From Lysobacteraceae bacterium (GTDB lineage Bacteria; Pseudomonadota; Gammaproteobacteria; Xanthomonadales; Rhodanobacteraceae): a stretch of 64,000 nt of DNA. The stretch is taken from assembly GCA_028870665.1 (NCBI GenBank), contig JAGWPB010000001.1, forward strand, positions 1-64,000, given 5' to 3'. How positions within the stretch are numbered: the stretch's first letter is position 1; each line of letters opens with the position of its first letter. Positions 1-10,100 of this stretch are shown here, one piece after another. Made by a program: the position numbers and the translations under genes. The notes under the pieces were generated by a model. That model did not search any database. It was given only the letters and a program-made list of their open reading frames with translations, and had not been told where the DNA came from.

Positions 1-55
1 TAGCCGATCTGACTCGCATCCTGCCCCGCGCCCGCGTCCGTTCGCGTGTGGCGGC

Positions 56-578
56 TTACGCGTGCCACTCCGGTCCGCGCACCAGCGCGCGCTTGATCTC
101 CTCCAGCGCTCGGCTGCGCGTCATCGATGCGCAGCGCGAGGTTGTGTGCGGCAAAGCCGCCGAACACCACCGAGTGGATCGCGCCGATGCGCGCGCAGGC
201 CAGCATGGCAAACACCGCCTCGGCCATGTTCGGCATGTAGATCACCACGCGGTCACCGCGGCCGACGCCCAGCTCCAGCAGCGTCGCCGCAAAGGTATTC
301 ACCTCGCGGTGCAGCTCGCGATAAGTGACGTTGCGGGTTACGCCGGTCTCGGTCGAGATCGCCACCAGCGCCGGCTGGTCCGGGCGCGCGGCCAGATGCC
401 GGTCGACGGCGTTGTAGCAGAGGTTGGTTTCGCCGCCGACGAACCACGAACGAAACGGCGGATCGGCGTAATCGAGGATGCGTTCGGGCGGGCGGTGCCA
501 GTGGATCGCGCACGCCTCCTCGGCCCAGAACGCTTCGGGCTGCTCGATCGAACGGCGATACAGTTCCTCGTAGCGCAT
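56..578 (-). pseudogene. Propionyl-CoA synthetase remnant with large internal deletion
   Basis: Reading leftward from an ATG at 578, the first ~150 residues match the amino terminus of PrpE-type acyl-CoA synthetases: the MRYEELYRRSIEQPEAFW opening, GGETNLCYNAVDRHL and the IHSVVFGGFAAHNLALRIDD block. After IDDAQP the homology stops. About 60 bases further on, in another frame, the sequence reads SRALEEIKRALVRGPEWHA followed by TAA at 56-58, which resembles the carboxy-terminal 'PxxLxxIKxAL' tail of PrpE. The ATP-binding, adenylation and catalytic-lysine regions (some 450 codons) are missing. PrpE would activate propionate to propionyl-CoA; this copy cannot. The original frame itself stays open to the window edge. 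An assembly collapse at this point is an alternative explanation. Confidence 0.7.
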
Positions 579-705
579 CGCGGACGCTCCGCTATCGGCT
601 GATGACCAGCCTAGAGCAGGCGCACCGCGCGCGCGGTGCGACCATGGTCGAAGCGGCGCATCGTCGCGAGCGATCCGGCCCGTGAAGAAGGGCAGCCGGA
701 GCCGC

Positions 706-838
706 GGGTGCCCCACATGCCAAGGGCGGCCGAGGCCGCGGGTGCCTACATGCCAAGGGCGGCCGAGGCCGCGGGTGCCTACATGCCAAGGGCGGCCGAG
801 GCCGCGGGTGCCTACATACCAAGGGCGGCCGAGGCCGC
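706..838. repeat. Four tandem ~33-bp repeats with palindromic core
   Basis: Four head-to-tail units start at 706, 740, 773 and 806 (34, 33, 33 and 33 bases). Each begins GGGTGCC(T/C)ACAT and contains AAGGGCGGCCGAGGCCGC. The last unit carries the C-to-A change ACATACC. The core of each unit is self-complementary, so every unit can fold. The array lies between the convergent-side end of mdh and the upstream region of the prpE remnant. It has no convincing coding capacity: frames through it give monotonous AAEAAGAYMPRA repeats. Confidence 0.85.
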
Positions 839-842
839 CCTT
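821..842 (-). terminator. Perfect GC hairpin downstream of mdh
   Basis: AAGGGCGGCC, GA, GGCCGCCCTT form a perfect 10-base inverted repeat 27 bases beyond the mdh stop codon. It is the last unit of the tandem array and the only one whose right arm is complete to CCCTT. There is no long T tract, so it may stabilise the mRNA end or act as a weak terminator. Confidence 0.5.
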
Positions 843-868
843 GTCGCTCACCCATGCATGCAGCGGAT

Positions 869-1855
869 TCAGCGCTGGCCGAACAGGTGCTCGACGCCGG
901 CGCGCTCTTCGCGCAGTTCCTTCTCGGTGGCGGCAATGCGTGCACGCGAGAAGGCGTTGATCTCCAGGCCCTGCACGATGCTGTACTTGCCGCCCTTGCA
1001 GGTGACGGGGTAACCGAAGATCAGCCCCGGCGCGATGCCGTAGCTGCCATCGGACGGCACCGACATCGATACCCAGTCGCCATCCGCCGTGCCCAGCACC
1101 CAACTGCGCATGTGATCGATCGCGGCACCGGCGGCACTGGCCGCAGACGATGCACCGCGCGCCTTGATGATGGCCGCACCGCGCTGCTGCACGACGGGAA
1201 TGAACTCCTTTTCGTACCAGGCCGCATCCACCAGCGACAGCGCCGGCTTGCCGTCCACCGCCGCGTGGTGCAGATCGGGGTACTGCGTCGAGCTGTGATT
1301 GCCCCACACCGTCACCCTGCGGATGTCGGTGGTGTGCGCACCGGTTTTTTCCGCAAGTTGCGACAGCGCGCGATTGTGATCGAGTCGTACCATCGCGGTG
1401 AAACACTTCGGATCGAGGTCGGGCGCGCTGGCCTGCGCAATCAGCGCATTGGTATTGGCCGGGTTGCCGACCACCAGCACCTTGACCGTGCGTTTGGCGT
1501 TCGCGTTCAGCGCCCGCCCCTGCGGTGCGAAGATGCCGCCGTTGATCTCAAGCAGATCCTTGCGTTCCATGCCCGGCCCGCGCGGCCGCGAGCCGACCAG
1601 CAGCGCGAAATCGACGTCCTTGAACGCGATGTTGGCGTCATCGGTGGCGACGATGCCGCGCAGCAGCGGGAACGCGCAGTCGTTGAGCTCCATCACCACG
1701 CCCTGCAGCGCCGGCAACGCCGGCGTGATCTCGAGCAGGTGCAGGATCACCGGTTGGTCGGGGCCGAGCATGTCGCCGGCGGCGATGCGAAACAACAGGG
1801 CATAACCGATCTGGCCGGCTGCGCCGGTGACGGCAACGCGGACGGGGGATTTCAT
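869..1855 (-). CDS. mdh: Malate dehydrogenase (NAD-dependent)
   Basis: This cytosolic TCA-cycle enzyme interconverts malate and oxaloacetate with NAD. The 328-residue length is standard for the bacterial MalateDH-SF group. The Rossmann glycine loop [12 protein letters not shown] is at residues ~10-21, followed by GMERKDLL, the NAD-side [10 protein letters not shown], the catalytic LDHNRA stretch and the active-site histidine in [14 protein letters not shown]. The ATG at 1855 fits the family start, and a GGAG-like ribosome binding site precedes it by about 8 bases. It is transcribed alone, and the hairpin at 821-842 lies just downstream. Identification is secure. Confidence 0.97.
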   Translation of the reverse strand: MKSPVRVAVTGAAGQIGYALLFRIAAGDMLGPDQPVILHLLEITPALPALQGVVMELNDCAFPLLRGIVATDDANIAFKDVDFALLVGSRPRGPGMERKDLLEINGGIFAPQGRALNANAKRTVKVLVVGNPANTNALIAQASAPDLDPKCFTAMVRLDHNRALSQLAEKTGAHTTDIRRVTVWGNHSSTQYPDLHHAAVDGKPALSLVDAAWYEKEFIPVVQQRGAAIIKARGASSAASAAGAAIDHMRSWVLGTADGDWVSMSVPSDGSYGIAPGLIFGYPVTCKGGKYSIVQGLEINAFSRARIAATEKELREERAGVEHLFGQR

Positions 1856-1953
1856 GGGAGAGACTCCGCTTGGGAAATGGGGATGACTGCAGACGGAAGC
1901 GGCAATCGGCGGCCGGGACTGCCCAGCGCCGTACGGCCTCTCCGGCTACCCGC

Positions 1954-3153
1954 TCAATCCAGCTCAGCGAAAAACTCCTGGATGCGCTTGAGCCCGGCAT
2001 CGAGCTGCGCCAGCGGACAGGTATAGGAAATGCGCAGCGCGCGCGGTTCGCCGAACGCCGAACCGGGTACGCAGGCCACGCCCTTGGACTCCAGCAACGC
2101 CGCGCAGAAATCGACGTCGTTGTCGATGCGCATGCTGCCGTGACGCCTGCCGAACGCGGTCGAGATGTCCGGAAACGCGTAGAACGCACCCTGCGGCCGC
2201 GGGCACGACACGCCCGGAATCGCCGTCAGGGCCGCCGCCACGCGATCGCGCCGCTGCGCGAAATCGGCACACTGGCGTTCGGTCACATCCTGCGGGCCGC
2301 TGAACGCGGCGACCGCCGCGGCGGTGGTGATCTCGGGGATGTTGGTGATGTGGTTGGAGTTGAGCGTGACCACGGCCTTGGCCACCTCGGCCGGCCCGGC
2401 CATGAAGCCCACGCGCCAGCCCGGCATGCCGTAGGTCTTCGACAGCGAGTCGATGAAGATCGTGCGTTCGCGCAGCTCCGGCCGCGAATGCACGAAGTTG
2501 TGGTAGCCCAGACCGTCGAACACCATGCGGTGGTAGATGTCGTCGGTGAGGATCCAGGTGTCCGGCTTGCGCACCAGCACCGACGCCAGCGCGGCGATCT
2601 CCTCGCGCGTGTAGACCATGCCGGTCGGATTGGACGGGTTGTTGAACAGGAACACCCGGGTCGCCGGCGTGATCGCCGCGTCGAGCTGGTCCGGGGTCAG
2701 CTTGTAGTGCTGCGCCGGGGGACACGGCAGCAGCTTGACCTTGGCGCCGACGATGTCGGCGATATCGAGATAGCTGGTCCAGTACGGCGTGGGGAAGGCG
2801 ATCTCGTCGCCCTCGTCCAGCAGCGCCTCGGCCAGGTTGTAGATTACCTGCTTGGCGCCGACGCCGACCGCGATGTGCTCGCGCCGGTAGCCGGGCAGGC
2901 CGGCGCGCGCCAGATGCGCGATGAAGGCATCGAGCAGATCGTCGCGTCCGCGATTGGAACCATACTGGCCGGTGTCGGCGTCCAGCGCCTTGCGCGCGGC
3001 CTCGTAGACGTGCGGCCCGGGCAGGAAATTGGGCACGCCGATCGAGAAGTTGACGATGTCGCGTCCTTCAGCCTTGAGTTTCCTGGCCTTTTCGGCGATC
3101 ACCATGATCGCGCTGGGCTTGGCGCGGCTCATGCGCTGAGCGAGCTTGAGCAT
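1954..3153 (-). CDS. Class I pyridoxal-phosphate aminotransferase
   Basis: This is a 399-residue fold-type I PLP enzyme of the aspartate/aromatic aminotransferase group. Features in order are NFSIGVPNFLPGPHV near the amino end, the PFPTPYW-type substrate loop (FPTPYWTSY), LFNNPSNPTGMVY, the ILTDDIYHRM aspartate that holds the pyridine nitrogen, and the Schiff-base lysine in SLSKTYGMPGWRVGF, whose arginine anchors the phosphate. The late arginine in ALRISY binds the substrate carboxylate. The frame is open 100 codons further upstream, but homology begins at MLKLAQRMSR, so the ATG at 3153 is chosen. It probably works on aspartate or another amino acid with 2-oxoglutarate; the exact substrate cannot be read. 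The gap to the mdh start is about 98 bases. Confidence 0.9.
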   Translation of the reverse strand: MLKLAQRMSRAKPSAIMVIAEKARKLKAEGRDIVNFSIGVPNFLPGPHVYEAARKALDADTGQYGSNRGRDDLLDAFIAHLARAGLPGYRREHIAVGVGAKQVIYNLAEALLDEGDEIAFPTPYWTSYLDIADIVGAKVKLLPCPPAQHYKLTPDQLDAAITPATRVFLFNNPSNPTGMVYTREEIAALASVLVRKPDTWILTDDIYHRMVFDGLGYHNFVHSRPELRERTIFIDSLSKTYGMPGWRVGFMAGPAEVAKAVVTLNSNHITNIPEITTAAAVAAFSGPQDVTERQCADFAQRRDRVAAALTAIPGVSCPRPQGAFYAFPDISTAFGRRHGSMRIDNDVDFCAALLESKGVACVPGSAFGEPRALRISYTCPLAQLDAGLKRIQEFFAELD

Positions 3154-3375
3154 GGGGACTCTCGCACGGTGGAAAACGCGAATGTTATCACGCACCCGGC
3201 GGCGGCCCGGTGCGCGTCGGGCGCGACAGGTCGGCCGGCCGCACCTTCGGATGTCGCTGCACGGACCCCGCTCGTGGACCGCTCCCGCCATCTCGAAGGG
3301 CTGGCGCCGCTTCGCGGCCTGAGCGCGCGAGGCGCAAATGGCAGGGGTGGCGTTTCGAACACCACGCATACCGTC

Positions 3376-3606
3376 ATGAACGACCGCTTCGACACCGATC
3401 GGATCGACGACGTCGTCCTGGCCCTGCTGCGGGCCAGCGCCTTCGACGATCACGGCGTCATCGTGCCCGGAAGTCCCCGAACCCGGACGCGCCGGACCGG
3501 CTGCACGCCAAGAGCCTGATCAGCAACCCGCGCAGCCATGCCCCCCACGTGACGCTCGACGACGACGCATGCGAGCACGGACGCATGCGGTTGCAGCCGT
3601 GGTTTG
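3376..3606 (+). pseudogene. Decayed DUF6429-family gene (frameshifted)
   Basis: An ATG at 3376 opens MNDRFDTDRIDDVVLALL, the signature start of the small DUF6429 family (typically ~80 residues, 'IDTDKIDDAVLALL...'). The match breaks near 3463-3468. It resumes in another frame as RKSPNPDAPDRLHAKSLISN and continues PRSHAPHVTLDDDA, matching the family's 'WKxxDWDxxxRLHxKGLIxDP' and 'VxLTxEG' blocks. The frameshift plus lost tryptophans and glycines indicate decay rather than a sequencing slip alone. The function of the family is unknown. The right end is approximate. Confidence 0.6.
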
Positions 3607-3717
3607 CGGCGGCGCCCGCGGCACCTACCGCCAAGGTCAACCGACCGGCCGTCGCCAAAGCACAGGCCAAGACCAAGGCGTCCGGCGCGACCACCGTGCA
3701 TCAGTTCAAGCATTGCC

Positions 3718-3888
3718 ATGGATGTGTTCAATCCCAGCGGGGATGGGCCCATGACGTTTCCCAGCGCAAATTTCAATGGCTTGGCTGCAACCGGCATTTC
3801 GGTTGTCGCGATCGGGCTCGCCCTCCCGGGCTGGTTCCATTCGATCTTGCGCGGATCGCGCGCCGGGTCGAAAAACTCCAATGAATGA
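3718..3888 (+). CDS. Possible small membrane peptide (56 aa)
   Basis: A short frame from ATG 3718 (alternative ATG 3751, preceded by GGGGATGG) encodes a peptide whose middle, LAATGISVVAIGLALPGWF, could form one membrane helix, with a basic tail after it (RGSRAGSK). Its stop codon ends exactly where a 9-base-pair hairpin begins (3888). That is the layout of a terminated transcription unit and the main reason to list it. I recognise no family. It could equally be chance in a decaying region downstream of the DUF6429 remnant. Confidence 0.3.
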   Translation: MDVFNPSGDGPMTFPSANFNGLAATGISVVAIGLALPGWFHSILRGSRAGSKNSNE

Positions 3889-3914
3889 GCGCCTCGTGGA
3901 GCCATCGAGGCGCT
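3888..3914. terminator. Hairpin between convergent units
   Basis: AGCGCCTCG, a nine-base loop TGGAGCCAT and CGAGGCGCT form a perfect 9-bp stem. It sits 20 bases before the end of the leftward cyclophilin gene and directly after the small rightward frame, so it could serve both directions. There is no clear T run. Confidence 0.55.
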
Positions 3915-3933
3915 TGGCTCCGGGCACTTCCGC

Positions 3934-4440
<507 letters not shown>

Positions 4441-4495
4441 GCGGGCGGTCCGTGACGGGTGAGAACGCGCACGGTAGCCGCAAGCCGCGCCGCTG

Positions 4496-6325
4496 TCAGC
4501 CGTCCGCCGGCCAACCCAGATTCCTGCGGCTGAGCGACCCCGGCCCGCGCGGCCGCGCGTGCGGCTGCGGCGGCTGAGTCAGCGGCGTGCCCAGCAGCAG
4601 GTGGTCGAACACCCGATCCAGCGCGCGATAGCCGTAGGGCAGCAGCGGCACGTGCCGGTCGCCGAAACCGGGCAGCGGCAGGAACGCGTCGAAGTGCTGG
4701 GCATAGGGTACCCACCAGAACAGCGGCTGGCGTCCCGCAGCACGCAGCCAGTCGACATAGGGCTGCGAGCTGAAGGCCGGCGGCAGCAGGCCGTCGGCGG
4801 CGCCGTGAATCACCCAGATCGGCAGGTCGCGACGCGGCAGTCGCGCCGCCGTCGCCGCAACCGACGCGTGCAGACGCCGGGCATCGGCTGCGTCGCCGGT
4901 CCACAGCTCGCGCAGGCAACGCAGGCCGGGGGCGGCCGCATCCGCACCGGACGCGAGCGCATCGCGGATGACCACGCCCGAGCCGGGCGGGATGCCGGCG
5001 GCATCGGCCGACCACGCCGCGCGCACCGCCGCCGCGTTTTCGTTGGGCGGCACCGCCAAGACGAAACCGTAACCGCAGGGCATGGCACCGACACCGGCGC
5101 GCAGATACGACGAGGCGTAGGTGATCGCGATGGCACGCCAGAGATCGAATGCGACCGAACTCGCCGCGGTGGCGATCGCGTCATCGGCCCAGCCCGAGGC
5201 GTGCAGCATCGCCAGCGCCTGCCCCGCTTGCGCCGCGAGCGTGCCGCCTTGAACCGTGCCCGCGGCACTCAGTGTGGCGCAGCGCGCGAGCGAGATCGGC
5301 GGCAGCGTGCCGTCCGGCAGGCGCGCCAGCGGCGTGGCGTTGAAGCGTGCCGCGGCCAGCGCACAGGGCATCAGCCACGCCGCCTCGGTCGCGTAGTCGT
5401 AGAGCGCGCGACCGTGACCGGGCGTGTTGACGTTGGGTTCCAGCGCCACCACCGCGTCAAGCACGTGCGCGTCGTCGAGGCCGGCCGCCTGCAGCACCGC
5501 ACCGCCGCCGTTCGACAGGCCGGTGGCGATGATGCGCGTGTTCGCGGCCGTGAACGGCGCCTGCGCCGGTAAGGCGCGGTCGAGCATCGCCAGACCGAAC
5601 GCCGCGGCCTGCAGCACGTCGCGACCCCAGTCGGCCTCGGGGTTGTCACCCGAGTGAGCGTGCTTGATCGCGATGCCGTCGTCGGGCGTGTCGTACCCGG
5701 GCTGGAACGCGAGCGGTGCCGTGCCGGCCCTGGCGCGCGTGCCGTCCAGCGTGACGCCGGTCGCGTCGGCGGTGTCGAAATAGTCGCTGCCGGTGCCCTT
5801 GTCGGTATAGGCCACCGCGCAGCCGCGCGGCAGGCCCCAGGCACCGGCCAGAGCGATCGAACCGTAGACGCCGCGCGAGCCCGACGAGGCCGTGACCACC
5901 AGGCAGCGCGCCCTGGCGTCGTAGGCGTCCGGCACCTGTACCAGCACGCGATGCGGAGCGTGCGCGCCGGGTCTGCGCGCCAGGGCCTGATACTCGCGCC
6001 CCGGCACGTCGGGCACGGCGCCATAGACGCTGCCGTAGCCGCCCAGCGGTCCGAGATCGGCGATGCCCTTCCAGCTCATCTGGATCGCGCGCCGGCGCAG
6101 CTCCGCCGGCGTCGGCTGCGCGGGATCGGCGAACGCAGCCGGCGCGCCGCGCAGGCCCGCGAGGCCGAGCCCGGCGCTGAGCAGATCGTCGTTCCGGCGA
6201 TGCACGGTCTCGCGCACGGGGCTGATCAGAAAATCCACGTCCATACTCCCGGCGCTGGCGTCCGCACAGACTGGCATCAGCGCCAGCAGCCACGGCAGGA
6301 CGAGCGGAATCGCAATGCGCCTCAT
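4496..6325 (-). CDS. Secreted D-3-hydroxybutyrate oligomer hydrolase
   Basis: The 609-residue product starts with a signal peptide ([23 protein letters not shown]) and matches the 3HB-oligomer hydrolase family (alpha/beta hydrolases that cut oligomers of D-3-hydroxybutyrate released from PHB into monomers). The nucleophile is Ser271 in GLSNGGG. Other family blocks are SWKGIADL near residue 85, [24 protein letters not shown] and the late [15 protein letters not shown] and [12 protein letters not shown], which likely supply the Asp and His. The ATG at 6325 is chosen because it begins the signal peptide. It is divergent from a LuxR-type response regulator across 155 bp, and two genes for possible uptake lie at 10.6-14.4 kb. 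Export implies action in the periplasm or medium. Confidence 0.88.
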   Translation of the reverse strand: MRRIAIPLVLPWLLALMPVCADASAGSMDVDFLISPVRETVHRRNDDLLSAGLGLAGLRGAPAAFADPAQPTPAELRRRAIQMSWKGIADLGPLGGYGSVYGAVPDVPGREYQALARRPGAHAPHRVLVQVPDAYDARARCLVVTASSGSRGVYGSIALAGAWGLPRGCAVAYTDKGTGSDYFDTADATGVTLDGTRARAGTAPLAFQPGYDTPDDGIAIKHAHSGDNPEADWGRDVLQAAAFGLAMLDRALPAQAPFTAANTRIIATGLSNGGGAVLQAAGLDDAHVLDAVVALEPNVNTPGHGRALYDYATEAAWLMPCALAAARFNATPLARLPDGTLPPISLARCATLSAAGTVQGGTLAAQAGQALAMLHASGWADDAIATAASSVAFDLWRAIAITYASSYLRAGVGAMPCGYGFVLAVPPNENAAAVRAAWSADAAGIPPGSGVVIRDALASGADAAAPGLRCLRELWTGDAADARRLHASVAATAARLPRRDLPIWVIHGAADGLLPPAFSSQPYVDWLRAAGRQPLFWWVPYAQHFDAFLPLPGFGDRHVPLLPYGYRALDRVFDHLLLGTPLTQPPQPHARPRGPGSLSRRNLGWPADG

Positions 6326-6361
6326 GGATCGGAATCTAGCAGCTCCGTCGACGCCGGCCAT

Positions 6362-6375
6362 CGTACGAAGGTCCA
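6362..6375. promoter_or_regulatory. Candidate operator (GTACGAA motif, site 1)
   Basis: CGTACGAAGGTCCA lies in the 155-bp divergent region, 37 bases upstream of the hydrolase start. It matches 11 of 14 positions of TGTACGAAAGTACA, the reverse complement of the near-perfect palindrome at 12887-12900 in the other divergent region of this locus. The adjacent NarL-type regulator is the natural candidate to bind it; that is inference. Confidence 0.4.
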
Positions 6376-6480
6376 CTGCGGTGCAGACGGGGCTCGGCTA
6401 AGCTCGCGCCCATCAGCCACGGCGGCCGAACGATCGCGCGCCATGCGCGACCGCCGGCTGACCCGAGGACGCCAGAGCCG

Positions 6481-7143
6481 ATGTCGACGCTGCTGATCGT
6501 AGACGATCACCCTCTGTTCCGCGCCGCTCTGCGCCAGGCGGCACTGACCGCGATGCCGGACGTTGCCGTCAGCGAAGCGGTCGATCTCGCCGGCACTCTG
6601 CAGCATCTGGGCACGCCGCCGGACACTGACCTGGTGCTGCTCGACCTGCATCTGCCCGACAGCCGCGGCCTGACCGGACTGGTGGCGGTGCGCGGGCAGT
6701 TCCCGGCGGTCGCGGTGCTGGTCATCTCGGCGCAGGACGATCCGCGCATCGTGCGGCGCACGCTGGACTACGGCGCTTCCGGTTTCGTGCCCAAGAGCGC
6801 GGCGCCGCAGGACATCGCGGCCGCCATTCGCGCCGTGCTCGACTGCGGCGAGTGGGTGCCGCCACGGCTGGCCGCAGCGGTGGCCGAGGCTGCGACCGAT
6901 CCGGTCGACGCCGAGCTGGCGGCGCGGCTGTCGGCGCTGACCGAGCAGCAGTTCCGCGTGCTCAGCCTGCTGGCTCAGGGACTGCTCAACAAACAGATCG
7001 CCGACCGCCTGTCCATTCAGGAGCGCACCGTCAAGGCGCACGTCAGCGCGATCTTCGAAAAGCTCGGCGCGCGCAACCGCACCCAGGCCGGGGTGATGCT
7101 GCGCACGCTGGAACTGGGCCCATGGGGCCGCGAACGGGACTGA
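6481..7143 (+). CDS. LuxR/NarL-family response regulator (CrbR-like)
   Basis: This 220-residue regulator has a receiver domain (residues ~1-120; acidic pair D8-D9, phospho-acceptor Asp55 in VLLDLHLPDS, conserved lysine in GFVPKSAAP) and a LuxR-type helix-turn-helix (LTEQQFRVLSLLAQGLLNKQ, then RLSIQERTVKAHVSAIFEKL). It is convergent with, and directly abuts, a sodium-solute-symporter-fused hybrid kinase (stop codons at 7141-7143 and 7144-7146). That pairing is characteristic of the CrbS/CrbR (MxtR/ErdR) systems that control acetate assimilation in Vibrio and Pseudomonas. The target here may be the divergent 3HB-oligomer hydrolase. Family assignment is firm; the named subfamily rests on context. 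Confidence 0.9.
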   Translation: MSTLLIVDDHPLFRAALRQAALTAMPDVAVSEAVDLAGTLQHLGTPPDTDLVLLDLHLPDSRGLTGLVAVRGQFPAVAVLVISAQDDPRIVRRTLDYGASGFVPKSAAPQDIAAAIRAVLDCGEWVPPRLAAAVAEAATDPVDAELAARLSALTEQQFRVLSLLAQGLLNKQIADRLSIQERTVKAHVSAIFEKLGARNRTQAGVMLRTLELGPWGRERD

Positions 7144-10100
7144 TCACGACGCCCGCACGCGCATCCGCGGCGCAAGGTGCAACCGCTGCAGAAACTGCCG
7201 CAACGCCAGCGGCTTCATCGGCTTGTACAGGATGCTCGCACCCGCCTCGCGCACGGCGTCGCGCACGCCCTGCTCGCGGTCGGCGGTGATGATCAGCGCC
7301 GGCACTGCGGCGTGACGTTCGCGTAGGCGCTCCAGCAACTGCAGGCCGGTCGTGCCCAGGTCGAGGTGGTAGTCGAGCAGCAGTATGTCGGGATCGCAGC
7401 CGATCGCCAGCGCCTGCGCCGCGTCGCTCGCGGCCCAGACGTGCCAGCCCCAACCCTGCAGCAGCGCCCGCATTGCGCTCAGCGCCTCGCGGTCGTTGTC
7501 GACGACCAGCGCAGCACCGGGCAGCAGGCCCTGCACCGCGGCCACTTCCTGCAGTGGCCGCGACGCCGGCCGGGCGCGCGGCAAGGCGATGGCGAACACG
7601 CTGCCGCGTCCGCGCACCGAACGCAGACTGAGACGATGCCCGAGCAATCCTGCCATGCGCTGGGCGATCGCCAATCCCAGACCAAGGCCCTGCCCGACCG
7701 CGTCGCGACCGCGGTGGAACTCGTCGAAGATGCGCTCGCGCTCGTCGTCGCCGATGCCGGGCCCGGTGTCGAGTACCTCGACGCGCACGCCGTCGGCGCT
7801 GCGACGGCAGCCGATCAGCACCCGCCCGCGCTCGCTGTAGCGCAGCGCATTGGCCAGGAAGTTCTGCAGGATCCGCCGCAGCATGCGCGGGTCCGAGCGC
7901 ACCCAGACGCCGGCGGCGGCGGCCTGCAGGCGCATGCCGCGCTCCTGCGCCAGCGCACCGAATTCCTTGACCAGCGGGTCCAGCACCTCGGCGAGCGGAA
8001 AATCCTGCAGGCGCGGCGCCAGCTGGCCGCCGTCGAGGCGGGCGATATCGAGCAGATCCGCCAGCAGGCTCTCGGTGGAGGCCAGCGCGCCCTGCAGATG
8101 TTCGAGCAGATCCGACGCATCGGTGCGGTTCATGCGCTCGACCAGCGCGTGCGCGAACAGCTGCGCCGCATGCAGCGGCTGCAACAGGTCGTGGCTGACC
8201 GCCGCCAGAAACCGCGACTTCGCTGCGTCGGCGCGCTGCGCGGTCAGCGTGGCCTGATGCAGCTCGGCGGTGCGTTCGGCCACGCGCTGCTCCAGCGTCT
8301 CGTTGACGCGGATCAGCGCGCGCTCGGCCTCGCGAAACGCGGTGACGTCCGTGAACGTCGCCACGTAGCCGCCGCCCGGCATCGGGTTGCCGCGCACCTC
8401 GACCACGCTGCCGTCCGGGAAGCGGCGTTCGGACACATGCGGGCGCCCTTCGCGCATGAAGGCGATGCGCCGCTGCAGCCGCTCCGCAACCATGCCGGCT
8501 CCGGCAAATCCGCGTTCGAGGTTGCAGCCGATCAGCCCGGAGATCGGCCTTCCCACCGCCAGCAGCCCTTCGGGATAGGCGAACATTTCGGCATAGCGGC
8601 GGTTCCAGGCAACGACCTGCAGTTCGGCGTCCACCACGCAGATGCCCTGACTCATGTTCTCCAGCGCCGCGCCCAACACGCGCTGGTTGAAGCGCAAGTC
8701 GTGGGTCGCCTCGTCAACGATCGCCGCCACCGCTGCCAGCCGTCCGCTGCGGTCGCGGCGGGCCGTCTCGACCAGCAGCCGCGCCGATGCGGCGCCGATC
8801 ACTGCAGCCAGCTCGTGCTCGACGGCGGCCAGCGCCGCAGGCGCCACTTCGGCGGAGTCATCGGCATCCTGCAGCAGTTCGAGCACGCGTTCGCGCGGCA
8901 GGAACCGCGCCGCCAACGCGCGCAGTTGCGCGATCGACAGCGGCTGTCCGCGCGGGCGATTCCAGCGCCGGCCCCAGCGCGTGCGTTGCGCCATGACGAT
9001 CGTCGCCAGATTGGCCAGCAGACCGAGCGTGACGGCGCGCGCCAGCGGGCTCCAGTCGAGCAGACCGAACAGGCGCTGCGGCGCCAGCGGGCCGAGCGCG
9101 GCGAGATCCAGGCCAGCCAGCTGCGGCAGCAGCAGATAGCCCCATAGCAGCGTTCCGATCGCCAGTCCCGCCGCCACGGCACGCGGCCCGACGCGCGGCC
9201 GGTACACCGCCACCAGCACTGCCGGCGCCAGTCCGGCCAGCGCCGAGAACGCGAGTGCGCCGATGTCGGCCAGTGCCTCGTTGCCGGCCAGCAGTCGCGA
9301 ATACACCCATGCCAGCAGTACCACCGCCAGGATCGCCACGCGGCGCTGGCGCAACACCTGCGGCCGCAGATCGTGCGGCTCGGCTTGTCCCCAGCCGGCA
9401 CGCAGGCGCAGCGGCGCGATCCAGTGATGGCCGATCATCAGGCTCAGCGCCAGCGTCGCCACCACCACCATGCTGGCGGCAGCGCTCAATCCGCCCAGAA
9501 ACGCCAGCACCGCCACCGCGTGCTCGCCGCGCGCCAGCGGCAACGCCAGCATGTAGAGGTCCGACGACACCCCCTGTCCCGCGAAGGCCGCGCGACCGGC
9601 TTCGGCCAGCGGCAGGATCGGCAGCGCGATCAGCACCATGTACAGCGGAAACAGCCAGCGCGCAGTGCGCACATGACGCGCGTCGCGGCATTCGACGATG
9701 CCGATGTGGAACTGGTGCGGCAGGGTGAACATCGCCAGCGCACCCATCAGCACCAGCGCCGGAAACCCCGAGGCATCGCGCGGTTTGGCGGTGAGCGCGC
9801 CGACGACGTCGGCTGGCTGCAGCACCACCAGCCCGACCACCAGCAGGGACAGCAGCTTGAAGGCCGAATCGAAGGCCATCGCCAGCACCAGACCACGGTT
9901 GTGGCTGACCGCCGACGACCGCCGCGTACCGAACAGCATGGCAAACAGCGCCATCGCCAGCGCCACGTAAAGCGCACTGTCATGCCACGGCGTCACCGTG
10001 GCGGCGCTATCGCGCAGCCTGAACATGGCGAAGCTCATGGTCACCGCCTTGAGCTGCAGCGCCAGGTACGGCACCGTGCCCATCACGGCGACCGCGGTCA

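Noticed and set aside
682..960. Repeat-encoded proteins across the 706-838 array
   Set aside because: Frames merely translate the 33-mer repeat; no start context or homology.
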